DNA of 64,000 nt, from positions 25,668 to 89,667 of the forward strand of contig CAZVSC010000006.1 of the NCBI GenBank assembly GCA_964629325.1. The letters run 5' to 3'. The stretch comes from Eutrophocola sp964629325. GTDB taxonomy: Bacteria > Pseudomonadota > Gammaproteobacteria > Pseudomonadales > Pseudohongiellaceae. Of the stretch, positions 8,901-16,632 are shown piece after piece (the first letter of the stretch is position 1; each line of letters opens with the position of its first letter). The notes under the pieces were generated by a model. The model searched no databases and was not told the DNA's origin. It saw only the letters and a list, made by a program, of their open reading frames with translations. Both the position numbers and the translations under genes were made by a program.

Positions 8901-9767
8901 TTACTCGATATTCTGCACCTGTTCGCGCATCTGTTCGATGAGAACTTTCAGTTCCACCGCGTTGAGCGTGGTCTCCGTGACCACGGCCTTCGAGCAGATG
9001 GTGTTGGCTTCCCGGTTCAGCTCCTGCATGAGGAAGTCCAGCCGGCGTCCGACCGGCTCCTTGCGCGACAACACGTGGCGGATCTCCTTGACGTGCGCTT
9101 CCAGCCGGTCCAGTTCCTCGGCAATATCAGCCTTCTGCATGACCAGGACGAGTTCCTGCTCCAGGCGCCCGGGTTCGACTTCCTGCGCCAGCTCGCTGAT
9201 CTGTTCGCGCAGCCGGTTCTGCTGGGCGGCCAGGATGTCAGGCAGGGACGCGGCAATGTCACCGATGATGCCCTCGATCGCGGAAAGCCGGCTTTCCACG
9301 GCAGCCTTGAGCTCGGCGCCTTCGCGGGCACGATGTTCGGACAGGATGCTAAGGGTCGCCTTGAACAGCGCCAGTGACTGCTGTTCCAGCTCCCTGGCAT
9401 CCTGCTCCTGTTCCTGGATGATGCCTGGCCACTTCAGGATATCCAGCGGGCTTGGGCTGGCGGTATTGTCCGTCAGTGACTCGACCTGGGCGATGGCCTT
9501 GGCCAGCTGGGCCAGCAGGGGCTCATTGATGGGAATGCGGCCGGATTCAGAGACATCCGGCTGGAACTTCAGCTGGGCTTCGATCTTGCCGCGGCTGAGG
9601 TTATTGCGCAGCAGATCCCGCAGCCCGGTTTCGATGTGACGGAACTGCTCGGGCAGGCGAAATGCCGGTTCCAGGTATCGGTGATTGACCGAGCGGATTT
9701 CCCAGATCAGGGAGCCCCACGGGAAATCAGCCTGCTTGCGGGCAAAAGCCGTCATACTGCTTGTCAT
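8901..9767 (-). CDS. yicC: YicC family endoribonuclease
   Basis: 288 residues from the ATG at 9767, matching the 287-residue E. coli YicC. The longer frame upstream would run into the rph promoter region and has no family support. Conserved features include SMTAFAR at the start, WEIRSVNHRYLE, FRLPEQFR, LEQELV, KADIAEELDRLEAHVKE and the ending IEQMREQVQNIE. The family is an endoribonuclease linked to stress and small-RNA decay. It is divergent from rph, the usual arrangement in gammaproteobacteria. Confidence 0.96.
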   Translation of the reverse strand: MTSSMTAFARKQADFPWGSLIWEIRSVNHRYLEPAFRLPEQFRHIETGLRDLLRNNLSRGKIEAQLKFQPDVSESGRIPINEPLLAQLAKAIAQVESLTDNTASPSPLDILKWPGIIQEQEQDARELEQQSLALFKATLSILSEHRAREGAELKAAVESRLSAIEGIIGDIAASLPDILAAQQNRLREQISELAQEVEPGRLEQELVLVMQKADIAEELDRLEAHVKEIRHVLSRKEPVGRRLDFLMQELNREANTICSKAVVTETTLNAVELKVLIEQMREQVQNIE

Positions 9768-9825
9768 AGAAAGAACCGGGGCGATCGAATTAAAGTGGGA
9801 ACGAACTATAGCGGATTTGCAATCC

Positions 9826-9833
9826 ATTATAAA
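9826..9833. promoter_or_regulatory. Overlapping divergent -10 boxes between yicC and rph
   Basis: Minus strand reads TATAAT at 9831-9826, 59 nt before yicC; plus strand reads TATAAA at 9828-9833, 63 nt before rph. The two boxes share bases. No convincing -35 element is visible for either, so this is a tentative shared promoter core. Confidence 0.35.
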
Positions 9834-9895
9834 ATACGCCGCTTGCACCAATGATGAAGTACACATCCCGTACCGGGATCAACACAGGGGAAGTC

Positions 9896-10633
9896 ATGTC
9901 AGGAATAACAAGGCCAAGCGGCAGGCAGGCGAATGACCTGCGCGAAATCGCCATCACCCGCAACTTCACCAAGCATGCCGAGGGATCAGTGCTGGTGGAG
10001 TTCGGCGATACCCGCGTCATATGTACCGCATCGGTGGAGACAAATGTTCCCCGTTTCCTGAAGGGCAGCGGCCAGGGCTGGGTGACCGCCGAGTACGGCA
10101 TGCTGCCGCGCTCAACCGGTGACCGCATGGATCGCGAGGCGGCCCGAGGCAAACAGAGCGGGCGCACCCAGGAGATCCAGCGCCTCATCGGGCGCTCACT
10201 GCGGGCGGCCGTGGACCTGAAAAAGCTGGGCGAGAACACCATCAAGATCGATTGCGATGTCATCCAGGCCGACGGGGGTACACGCACCGCGTCCATCACC
10301 GGCGGCTGCGTGGCACTGGCCGATGCCATCAACCATATGCTGGAGAGAAGCCTGATCAGTGAAAACCCGTTGCAGCAGATGATCGCCTCGGTTTCCGTTG
10401 GGGTATTCCAGGGTACTCCGGTGCTTGATCTTGATTACGTGGAGGATTCTTCTGCTGAGACCGACATGAACGTGGTCATGACCGACCGTGGCGGATTTAT
10501 CGAAATCCAGGGTACCGGTGAAGATGGCGAGTTCAGCCTGGATGACCTGAACGCCATGATCGACCTGGCTCGCCATGGCATCACCCGGCTCTTCGAGGTG
10601 CAAAAATCCACGCTGGGGCATCTGGCGCCTTAG
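9896..10633 (+). CDS. rph: Ribonuclease PH
   Basis: 3'-to-5' phosphorolytic exoribonuclease that trims tRNA 3' ends. I chose the ATG at 9896 because it follows an AGGGGA ribosome site and gives 245 residues beginning MSGITRPSGR, close to the 238 of E. coli. Signatures include HAEGSVLVEFGDTRVICTAS, GWVTAEYGMLPRST, the RTQEIQRLIGRSLRA segment with the phosphate-binding Arg, and CDVIQADGGTRTASI. It is followed 28 bp later by pyrE, as in E. coli and Pseudomonas. The frame looks intact through the C-terminus. Confidence 0.98.
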   Translation: MSGITRPSGRQANDLREIAITRNFTKHAEGSVLVEFGDTRVICTASVETNVPRFLKGSGQGWVTAEYGMLPRSTGDRMDREAARGKQSGRTQEIQRLIGRSLRAAVDLKKLGENTIKIDCDVIQADGGTRTASITGGCVALADAINHMLERSLISENPLQQMIASVSVGVFQGTPVLDLDYVEDSSAETDMNVVMTDRGGFIEIQGTGEDGEFSLDDLNAMIDLARHGITRLFEVQKSTLGHLAP

Positions 10634-10661
10634 CAATCTACAAGAACACAGGAATCAAGCG

Positions 10662-11309
10662 ATGCAGGACTTCCAGAAGCAGTTTCTGAACTACGTCACC
10701 GAGCACGAAATACTGCGGTTCGGCGAATTCACCCTGAAATCGGGCCGAAAAAGCCCCTATTTCTTCAATGCGGGCCTGTTCAACACCGGCGCCGCCCTGG
10801 GCTTTCTGGGCAACTGTTATGCGAAGGCCGTCAAAAATTCGGGCCTTGAATTTGATATTATCTTCGGCCCGGCCTATAAGGGCATTCCCCTGGCTTCCGC
10901 GGCCTCAATTGCATTTTGGCAGGAATTCAAGCAGGATATTCCGTGGTGTTTCAACCGCAAGGAAGCCAAGGATCACGGGGAAGGCGGCAATATTGTGGGC
11001 TCGCCGCTGAAGAACCGGGTCCTGGTAATTGATGACGTGATTACGGCCGGTACGGCCATTCGCGAAACCATGGAAATAATTGCCGCGGCAGGGGCGCAGG
11101 CTGCCGGTGTCGTGGTTGCCCTGGACAGGCAGGAAAAAGGCAAGACAAACCTGTCTGCGATACAGGAGATAGAACAGGAATTTTCAATTCCGGTCATCAG
11201 CATCATCAACCTCCAGCAGATTATCGGCTACCTGGAGGAGCAGCAGGATGACACGCTGGCGACCTACCTTGGGGCGATGAAAAGCTACCAGGAACAATAC
11301 GGCATTTAA
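10662..11309 (+). CDS. pyrE: Orotate phosphoribosyltransferase
   Basis: Transfers phosphoribose from PRPP to orotate in pyrimidine synthesis. 215 residues from the ATG at 10662; E. coli PyrE has 213. The PRPP-binding motif VLVIDDVITAGTAI is present, as are the FTLKSGRKSPYFFN substrate segment and FGPAYKGIPLA. The gene is the second of a likely three-gene plus-strand unit, rph-pyrE and the DUF4124 gene 15 bp later. In some bacteria rph-pyrE is attenuated by pyrimidines; no attenuator hairpin is evident in the 28-bp spacer. Confidence 0.98.
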   Translation: MQDFQKQFLNYVTEHEILRFGEFTLKSGRKSPYFFNAGLFNTGAALGFLGNCYAKAVKNSGLEFDIIFGPAYKGIPLASAASIAFWQEFKQDIPWCFNRKEAKDHGEGGNIVGSPLKNRVLVIDDVITAGTAIRETMEIIAAAGAQAAGVVVALDRQEKGKTNLSAIQEIEQEFSIPVISIINLQQIIGYLEEQQDDTLATYLGAMKSYQEQYGI

Positions 11310-11324
11310 TCCCGACCAGACCCT

Positions 11325-11939
11325 ATGCGTAAATTCCCGGCACAACTGATCATATGGACCCTGGCTCTGTCAGCACTGCTGTCATTGCCTGCCATGGCTG
11401 CCAATATTTACCGCTACTACGATAACCAGGGCAACCTGTTCCATGGATCACAGGTGCCGCCGGAATTCGTGAAGAATGGCTATGAAGTGCTCAATGAAAA
11501 GGGCCAGGTCATCCAGACCGTGGCGCGGGCACTGACGGCGGAAGAGCGCGAAGCCCAGGCCCTTGCCCTGCAGTCGCAGCAGCAGAGCCAGGAAGACCGT
11601 GCCCGGCAGGAAGAAGAGGACAGGCTCCTGCTCAGGCTGTACCGCTCACCCGAGGAAGTCATTCGCCGCCGCGACAGCACCGTCGAGCAACTGGATGCAC
11701 AGATTACCGCGCTCACCGGCCTGCGTAATGATGCCCAGCGCCGCCTCGACAGTGTGCAGGGTCAGGTGGACGGCAACGCCAATCCCCCGGAGACTCTCCT
11801 GAGCCAGCTTGAAAATGCCACGGAAGAGCGCGACCGCCTGCAAAGGCAGGTAGAGCGTGTTGAAAACGAAAAAGTGGAAACGCTCGAAACCGCCGAGAGA
11901 AACATCAACCGCCTGCGGGAATTGCTCAACCTCGATTAA
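11325..11939 (+). CDS. DUF4124 domain secreted coiled-coil protein
   Basis: 204 residues. A signal peptide ends at about AMA (residues 24-26) and is followed at once by the DUF4124 pattern (NIYRYYDNQGNLFHGSQVPPEF). The rest is highly charged and predicted to be coiled coil (EEREAQALALQSQQQ, then LENATEERDRLQRQVERVENEK). Likely periplasmic. DUF4124 proteins are common in gammaproteobacteria and have no settled function. Its place 15 bp after pyrE suggests co-transcription rather than a shared pathway. Confidence 0.85.
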   Translation: MRKFPAQLIIWTLALSALLSLPAMAANIYRYYDNQGNLFHGSQVPPEFVKNGYEVLNEKGQVIQTVARALTAEEREAQALALQSQQQSQEDRARQEEEDRLLLRLYRSPEEVIRRRDSTVEQLDAQITALTGLRNDAQRRLDSVQGQVDGNANPPETLLSQLENATEERDRLQRQVERVENEKVETLETAERNINRLRELLNLD

Positions 11940-11940
11940 T

Positions 11941-11981
11941 AACTGAAGGCTGAATGCTGAGCGCTAAAAGCTGAACGCAAA
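11941..11981. repeat. GCTGAA-type microrepeat in convergent spacer
   Basis: Four or five imperfect copies of a 9-10 bp GCTGAA(T/C)GC unit follow the DUF4124 stop, between converging genes. No open frame and no strong hairpin are evident. The style matches the other short spacer repeats in this window. Confidence 0.4.
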
Positions 11982-12037
11982 AATACAGCCTTCACCACCC
12001 TGTCTTCAAACTCCTCCTTGCACTGCTTTGAGCCATT

Positions 12038-12637
12038 CTAACTGCCGGGCTGGCGGAACAGTTCCTGGTTCAGGTACATCCACTGCTCGGAGAAAAAGTC
12101 CGTGGGTTTCTGTTGAAAGTCCGTGCGCACGTACTGGCTGATCTTGCCCTCGATGAAAGTCAGGACCAGGTTTGAAGTGATAGACGGGCTGAGCCTTGTC
12201 CTGATACCTTCCCGGATTTCTGCCTCCCGGAAAATCTGCTTGAGCTGGGTGTCGAGGCGGTTGTAAACCTGGCTGGCGCGATCGCGCAGGCGGTCAGTCT
12301 CGCCGACCAGCGCATCGCCATTGAGCACGCGGCTGATGCCGGGATTTTTTTCCGCGAACGTCAGCATCAGCAGGATGATCTTTTCACACTGCACCAGGGC
12401 GGTGGAGCCTTCACTGACGATGCGGGTGATGCGAGAAAACAGGGTGTCTTCCATGAAGCCGATCAGGCCTTCGAACATTCGCGCCTTGCTGGGGAAGTGC
12501 CGGTAAAGGGCCGCTTCCGACACGCCGACTTCCTCGGCCAGGGCGGCGGTGGTGATGCGCCCGCCCGGGTTGTTTTCCAGCATCTGGGCCAGTGCCCTGA
12601 GGATTGCTTCCTTCTTTGCGCCTGGTTCTCTAGCCAT
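12038..12637 (-). CDS. slmA: Nucleoid occlusion factor SlmA (TetR family)
   Basis: 199-residue DNA-binding protein that blocks FtsZ ring assembly over the nucleoid. A TetR-type helix-turn-helix spans about 20-55 (ITTAALAEEVGVSEAALYRHFPSKARMFEGLI), and the C-terminal part matches SlmA (FIEGKISQYVRTDFQQKPT). It lies 25 bp downstream of argB on the same strand. SlmA is restricted to gammaproteobacteria and some relatives, which helps place the organism. Confidence 0.95.
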   Translation of the reverse strand: MAREPGAKKEAILRALAQMLENNPGGRITTAALAEEVGVSEAALYRHFPSKARMFEGLIGFMEDTLFSRITRIVSEGSTALVQCEKIILLMLTFAEKNPGISRVLNGDALVGETDRLRDRASQVYNRLDTQLKQIFREAEIREGIRTRLSPSITSNLVLTFIEGKISQYVRTDFQQKPTDFFSEQWMYLNQELFRQPGS

Positions 12638-12662
12638 AACTGTACCCGCCCGTGGTGAAGCT

Positions 12663-13562
12663 TCAGTGCCTGTTGGTGATCAGCGTGCCTATGCCTTCGT
12701 CGGTAAATACTTCCAGCAGGACCGCGTGGGGCACCCTGCCGTCGATGATCTGGGCACTGGTCACGCCGGAATTCACCGCATCCAGTGCACAGTTGATTTT
12801 CGGCAGCATGCCGCCGTGAATGGTGCCGTCTTCGATGAGGGCATTGACCTGTGTCGTGGTCAGCCCTGTCAGTACCTTGCCATCCTTGTCCTGTACACCG
12901 GCGATGTTGGTCAGCAGGATCAGCTTTTCCGCCATCACCATTTGCGCCACCTTGCCGGCAACGATGTCGGCATTGATGTTGTAGGACTGGCCTGACTCAT
13001 CGGCACCGATCGGCGCGATTACCGGGATGAAGTCGCTGCCCTTGAGCATCTGGATGATGTCCGGGTTCATGCCAGCCACTTCACCGACATGGCCGATGTC
13101 TATGATTTCTGGCTCCTGCATTTCCGGCGTCTTGCGCGTGACCTTCATCTTGCGTGCACGGATGAAGTCGCCATCCTTGCCGGTGATGCCGATGGCCTTG
13201 CCGCCGTTGCGGTTGAGCAGGCTGACGATTTCCTTGTTCACCAGGCCGCCAAGCACCATCTCGACGACGTCCATGGTGGCCGAGTCCGTAACGCGCATGC
13301 CGTCCACGAAGTCGGATTTGATATCCAGCTTCTTCAGCAGTTCGCCGATCTGCGGACCGCCGCCATGCACGACGATGGGGTGCATGCCGACGAGCTTCAT
13401 CAACACGATGTCGCGGGCAAAGCTGTTCTTCAGCTCTTCATCGATCATGGCGTTGCCGCCGTACTTGACGACGATGGTCTTGCCGGTGAAGCGCTGGATA
13501 TACGGCAGCGCCTCGGTGAGGACGCTGGCGATATTTTTTGCGGCATTGATGTTCAGGGTCAT
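12663..13562 (-). CDS. argB: Acetylglutamate kinase
   Basis: Second step of arginine synthesis, phosphorylating N-acetylglutamate. 299 residues, typical for the arginine-sensitive class. An N-terminal helix precedes the kinase core; visible motifs are VVKYGGNAM, VVHGGGPQIGELL, DGMRVTD and GGMLPKINCALDAV. Neighbours slmA (downstream), the phosphohexomutase and coaBC (upstream on the same strand beyond matB) keep the Pseudomonas order apart from the matB insertion. Confidence 0.97.
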   Translation of the reverse strand: MTLNINAAKNIASVLTEALPYIQRFTGKTIVVKYGGNAMIDEELKNSFARDIVLMKLVGMHPIVVHGGGPQIGELLKKLDIKSDFVDGMRVTDSATMDVVEMVLGGLVNKEIVSLLNRNGGKAIGITGKDGDFIRARKMKVTRKTPEMQEPEIIDIGHVGEVAGMNPDIIQMLKGSDFIPVIAPIGADESGQSYNINADIVAGKVAQMVMAEKLILLTNIAGVQDKDGKVLTGLTTTQVNALIEDGTIHGGMLPKINCALDAVNSGVTSAQIIDGRVPHAVLLEVFTDEGIGTLITNRH

Positions 13563-13621
13563 GGGGCGCTCTTATAGCGAATGCTTACTCACAATCGAAT
13601 GCGCGAATTATAAGGGAAATC

Positions 13622-13653
13622 GATAAAAGGATAAAAGGATAAAGGGATAAAGC
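13622..13653. repeat. Tandem repeat of an 8-bp unit (four copies)
   Basis: GATAAAAG, GATAAAAG, GATAAAGG and GATAAAGC follow one another upstream of argB (starts 60 bp away). This is a simple-sequence tract that could change length by slippage; an effect on argB expression is only a possibility. Confidence 0.75.
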
Positions 13654-13673
13654 GTACGGGAGCCAGATTCGGG

Positions 13674-13710
13674 TGTAGGCCGGATAAGGTCCGCAGGACC
13701 GCATCCGGCG
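13674..13710. repeat. REP-like palindromic element
   Basis: An imperfect palindrome with outer arms GCCGGAT (13679-13685) and ATCCGGC (13703-13709), inner arms GGTCC and GGACC, and a GCA loop, preceded by TGTAG. The outer part has the form of enterobacterial REP (repetitive extragenic palindromic) units. It sits 21 bp past the matB stop, where REPs usually lie, and may stabilise or end the matB transcript. Confidence 0.7.
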
Positions 13711-13730
13711 TGGTAATAGTGGCTGGCCTT

Positions 13731-15239
13731 TCAGGCACCTTTGAACAGGTTGGCGAACTGTTCGCGCAACCGATTCTTCTGCACCTTGCCCATGGTGTTA
13801 CGGGGCAGATCATTGACCACGACGATGCTTTTCGGTGTCTTGTAACCCGCCAGGCGGTCCCGGCAGGCGCGCACCAGCATATCGGTATCCAGCGCGGCGC
13901 CGGATTCCGGTACCACGGCAGCAACCACGCCTTCGCCGAAATCGGGATGCGCCACGCCGAAGACGGCGGATTCGCGGATGCCCGGCTGGGCATCGAGGAC
14001 ATTTTCGATTTCCTTCGGATAGACGTTCAGTCCGCCGCTGATGATCATGTCCTTGTTGCGCCCGACGATGCTGATGCGGCCGTCTTCAGCCACTGCGACA
14101 AGATCACCGGTGATGAAATAGCCGTCCTGGAATTCGGTGCTGTTGAGTTCGGGCTTGTTCCAGTAGCCGCTGAACACATTCGGCCCCCTGACCTGCAATA
14201 CACCGATCCCGCCTTTTGCCGCCGGCCTGCCATCCTCGTCGCAGACGCGGGTCTCAACACCCGGCAGGGGGTAGCCGACAGTGCCGGCAACACGCTCCCC
14301 GGCCAGCGGATTGGAGACCAGCATGCCGGTTTCGGACATGCCGTAGCGCTCGAGAATTGTGTGGCCGGTGCGATCGCGGAAACTGAGAAACGTTTCCGCG
14401 AGCAGGGGCGCCGACCCCGATACGAACAGGCGCATATGACTGCAGGTTTGCCGGGTGAACCCGTCCTCCTGCAGCAGCCTGGTGTAGTAGGTGGGCACGC
14501 CCATGAACACGGTCGCCTGCGGCAACAGCTCGATCACCCTGCGGGAGTCGAAGCGTGACTCGAACAGCAGTGTGGACGTGCCAAGCAGGGCCAGGTGGGT
14601 GGCGACGAACAATCCGTGTACATGGAAGATCGGCAGGCAGTGCAGCAGCACATCCTCCGTGGACCAGCCCCAGCTTTTGTACAGTGTTGCCGCATTGGCG
14701 GCCAGGTTGCCGTGGCTGAGCATCGCACCCTTGGGAGCACCCGTGGTGCCGGAGGTATAGATCAGCACGGCGACATCGCCGGCATTGCTGGCGACCACGT
14801 CATGGCTGGAGGATTGTCCTGCAGCCTCTTCTGCCAGCGTCCCCATGCCTTCGGCATCCAGCGTGAACGTCGTGATGCCAGTCGCGCCAGCGACCAGTGC
14901 GCAGTGTTTCGCATCGCCGATAAACAGGGCCGGCGTCGTGTCCCGGGCAAAATAAGCCAGTTCATCCTCGGTGCATGCCGGGTTTACCGGAACATAAATG
15001 ACGCCGCTGCGCAGGCAGGCCAGGTAGACGAGGAGAGCCAGCGGCGACTTTTCGGTCCTGGCGAGCAGGCGGTCACCGGGAACCAGGCCTGCGGCCGTGA
15101 ACAGGTTGGCGAGGCTGCCGCTGATGCGGTCACACTCGGCAAAACCGAGCGCATGGCCGTTGGGCGATACCAGGAAGGGCTTGTCACCGGCGGCCAGCAT
15201 GCCGGTTCGGAGACTGGCGTAGAAGTTTGCGTCAGCCAT
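13731..15239 (-). CDS. matB: Malonyl-CoA synthetase-like acyl-CoA ligase
   Basis: ANL-superfamily ligase that would activate malonate, or a related small dicarboxylate, with ATP and CoA. The ATG at 15239 gives 502 residues and overlaps the mutase stop by 8 bp, so translation is probably coupled. The AMP-binding P-loop YTSGTTGAPKG is at 161-171. HALPIFHVHGLF-like (CLPIFHVHGLF), FMGVPTYYTRLL, RLFVSGSAPLLAETF, ERYGMSETGM and PRNTMGKVQKN resemble rhizobial MatB closely. Catalytic Lys is in GKVQKN. No malonyl-CoA decarboxylase is nearby, so the physiological role is open. Confidence 0.85.
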   Translation of the reverse strand: MADANFYASLRTGMLAAGDKPFLVSPNGHALGFAECDRISGSLANLFTAAGLVPGDRLLARTEKSPLALLVYLACLRSGVIYVPVNPACTEDELAYFARDTTPALFIGDAKHCALVAGATGITTFTLDAEGMGTLAEEAAGQSSSHDVVASNAGDVAVLIYTSGTTGAPKGAMLSHGNLAANAATLYKSWGWSTEDVLLHCLPIFHVHGLFVATHLALLGTSTLLFESRFDSRRVIELLPQATVFMGVPTYYTRLLQEDGFTRQTCSHMRLFVSGSAPLLAETFLSFRDRTGHTILERYGMSETGMLVSNPLAGERVAGTVGYPLPGVETRVCDEDGRPAAKGGIGVLQVRGPNVFSGYWNKPELNSTEFQDGYFITGDLVAVAEDGRISIVGRNKDMIISGGLNVYPKEIENVLDAQPGIRESAVFGVAHPDFGEGVVAAVVPESGAALDTDMLVRACRDRLAGYKTPKSIVVVNDLPRNTMGKVQKNRLREQFANLFKGA

Positions 15240-16632
15240 CCAGGGTCGCCTCGAGGCATGAAAGGTCAAGCGCAGGGAACAGCGCCGCAATGCCGGTCCT
15301 GAATTGTGTGCGAATCTTTTCCAGCGCTGCCTGGGTGTCGGCCTCAAAGCGCAGGATCAGGTTAGGTGTGGTATTTGACGCCCGCACCAGTCCCCAGGAA
15401 TCAGGTGTGTCGGCCCTGAAGCCGTCGAGGCGTGAAATCATGGCGCCGGCAATGTCCAGACGGTCACGCAGCCCCGCCATGATCTCGAACTTGTCGGCTT
15501 CGCTTACCGGCACCTGCAGTTCGGGGGTATTGAAAGACTGCGGCAGCGCATCCAGCAATGCATCGGCGGAGCAGCCGTGTTTGTCCATGAGCTCCAGGAA
15601 GCGGGCCGCGGCATACTGGCCATCATCGAAACCGTACCAGCGATGGCGGAAAAACAGGTGCGCCGAATATTCACCGCCCAGCAGTGCCTGGCTTTCCTGC
15701 ATCTGTTGTTTTACGAAGGAATGGCCGCTCTTGCACATCACGGGTTTGCCGCCCAGCTGTTCAACGAGCAGCGGTATTCGCCGACTGCTTTTCACATCGA
15801 AGATCACGGCCGTCCCGGGGTTGTCGGGCAGGATGTCGCCGGCGAAGGCGAGCAGCATGTTGTCGGCATCGATGATCCTGCCGCTGCTGCTGACCAGCCC
15901 CAGGCGGTCGCCATCGCCGTCGAAGGCAATGCCGAGATCGGCGTTTTCCGCCTGCACGCGGGCGATGAGGTCCACGAGGTTTTCAGCATGCGTCGGGTCC
16001 GGGTGATGGTTGGGGAAATTACCGTCGGCTTCACAGTACAGTGCAGCCACCTGGCAGCCGAGGGCGGAGAACAGCATCGGCGCACTGTTGGCAGCGACCC
16101 CGTTGCCGCAGTCGATAACCACCTTGAAGGGCTTGCCCAGATGTATGTCGCTGCAGATGCGTTTGATATAGGCGGGCATGACATCGATGTCATTGACCTT
16201 GCCCTCGCCGTACCGGAAGTCATCGCGCTGGATGCGCTCCTTCAGACGGGTAATCTGGTCGGCGGCAAGGCACTGGTTCTGGAGCACGATCTTCACCCCG
16301 TTGTAGTCGCGGGGATTGTGGCTGCCGGTGATCATGACGCCGGAGTTTGACCTGCAGGTATGCGTGGCGAAGTACAGTACCGGTGAGGGCACCGTGCCGA
16401 TGTTTTCCACGTCGCAGCCGGTGGACAGGATGCCCCGGACCATCGCAACGGCAAAGGCAGGGCTCGACAGGCGGGCATCGGCACCGACGATAAGTGAGCG
16501 CTCACCGAGGATGAGCGCCTCCGTACCCACGGCTTTCCCGATGAGTTCGATGATGCTTTCATCGATGCCCTCGTTGACGATGCCGCGAATATCGTAGGCA
16601 CGAAAAATATTGTCGGGAACCTTGACCGTCAC
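15232..16632 (-). CDS. algC: Phosphomannomutase/phosphoglucomutase (AlgC family)
   Basis: Interconverts hexose 1- and 6-phosphates for exopolysaccharide and LPS precursors. 466 residues. The start is GTG at 16632, sharing one base with the coaBC TAG stop. The catalytic phosphoserine is S104 (TGSHNP); the metal loop DGDGDR is at 238-243; the phosphate site is RASNTTP. The sugar-binding loop reads GGEYSAH where the family norm is GEMSGH; the key Glu and Ser are kept. The argB-algC-coaBC order is that of Pseudomonas. Symbol by homology and synteny; ManB-type naming is equally possible. Confidence 0.93.
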   Translation of the reverse strand: MTVKVPDNIFRAYDIRGIVNEGIDESIIELIGKAVGTEALILGERSLIVGADARLSSPAFAVAMVRGILSTGCDVENIGTVPSPVLYFATHTCRSNSGVMITGSHNPRDYNGVKIVLQNQCLAADQITRLKERIQRDDFRYGEGKVNDIDVMPAYIKRICSDIHLGKPFKVVIDCGNGVAANSAPMLFSALGCQVAALYCEADGNFPNHHPDPTHAENLVDLIARVQAENADLGIAFDGDGDRLGLVSSSGRIIDADNMLLAFAGDILPDNPGTAVIFDVKSSRRIPLLVEQLGGKPVMCKSGHSFVKQQMQESQALLGGEYSAHLFFRHRWYGFDDGQYAAARFLELMDKHGCSADALLDALPQSFNTPELQVPVSEADKFEIMAGLRDRLDIAGAMISRLDGFRADTPDSWGLVRASNTTPNLILRFEADTQAALEKIRTQFRTGIAALFPALDLSCLEATLDG

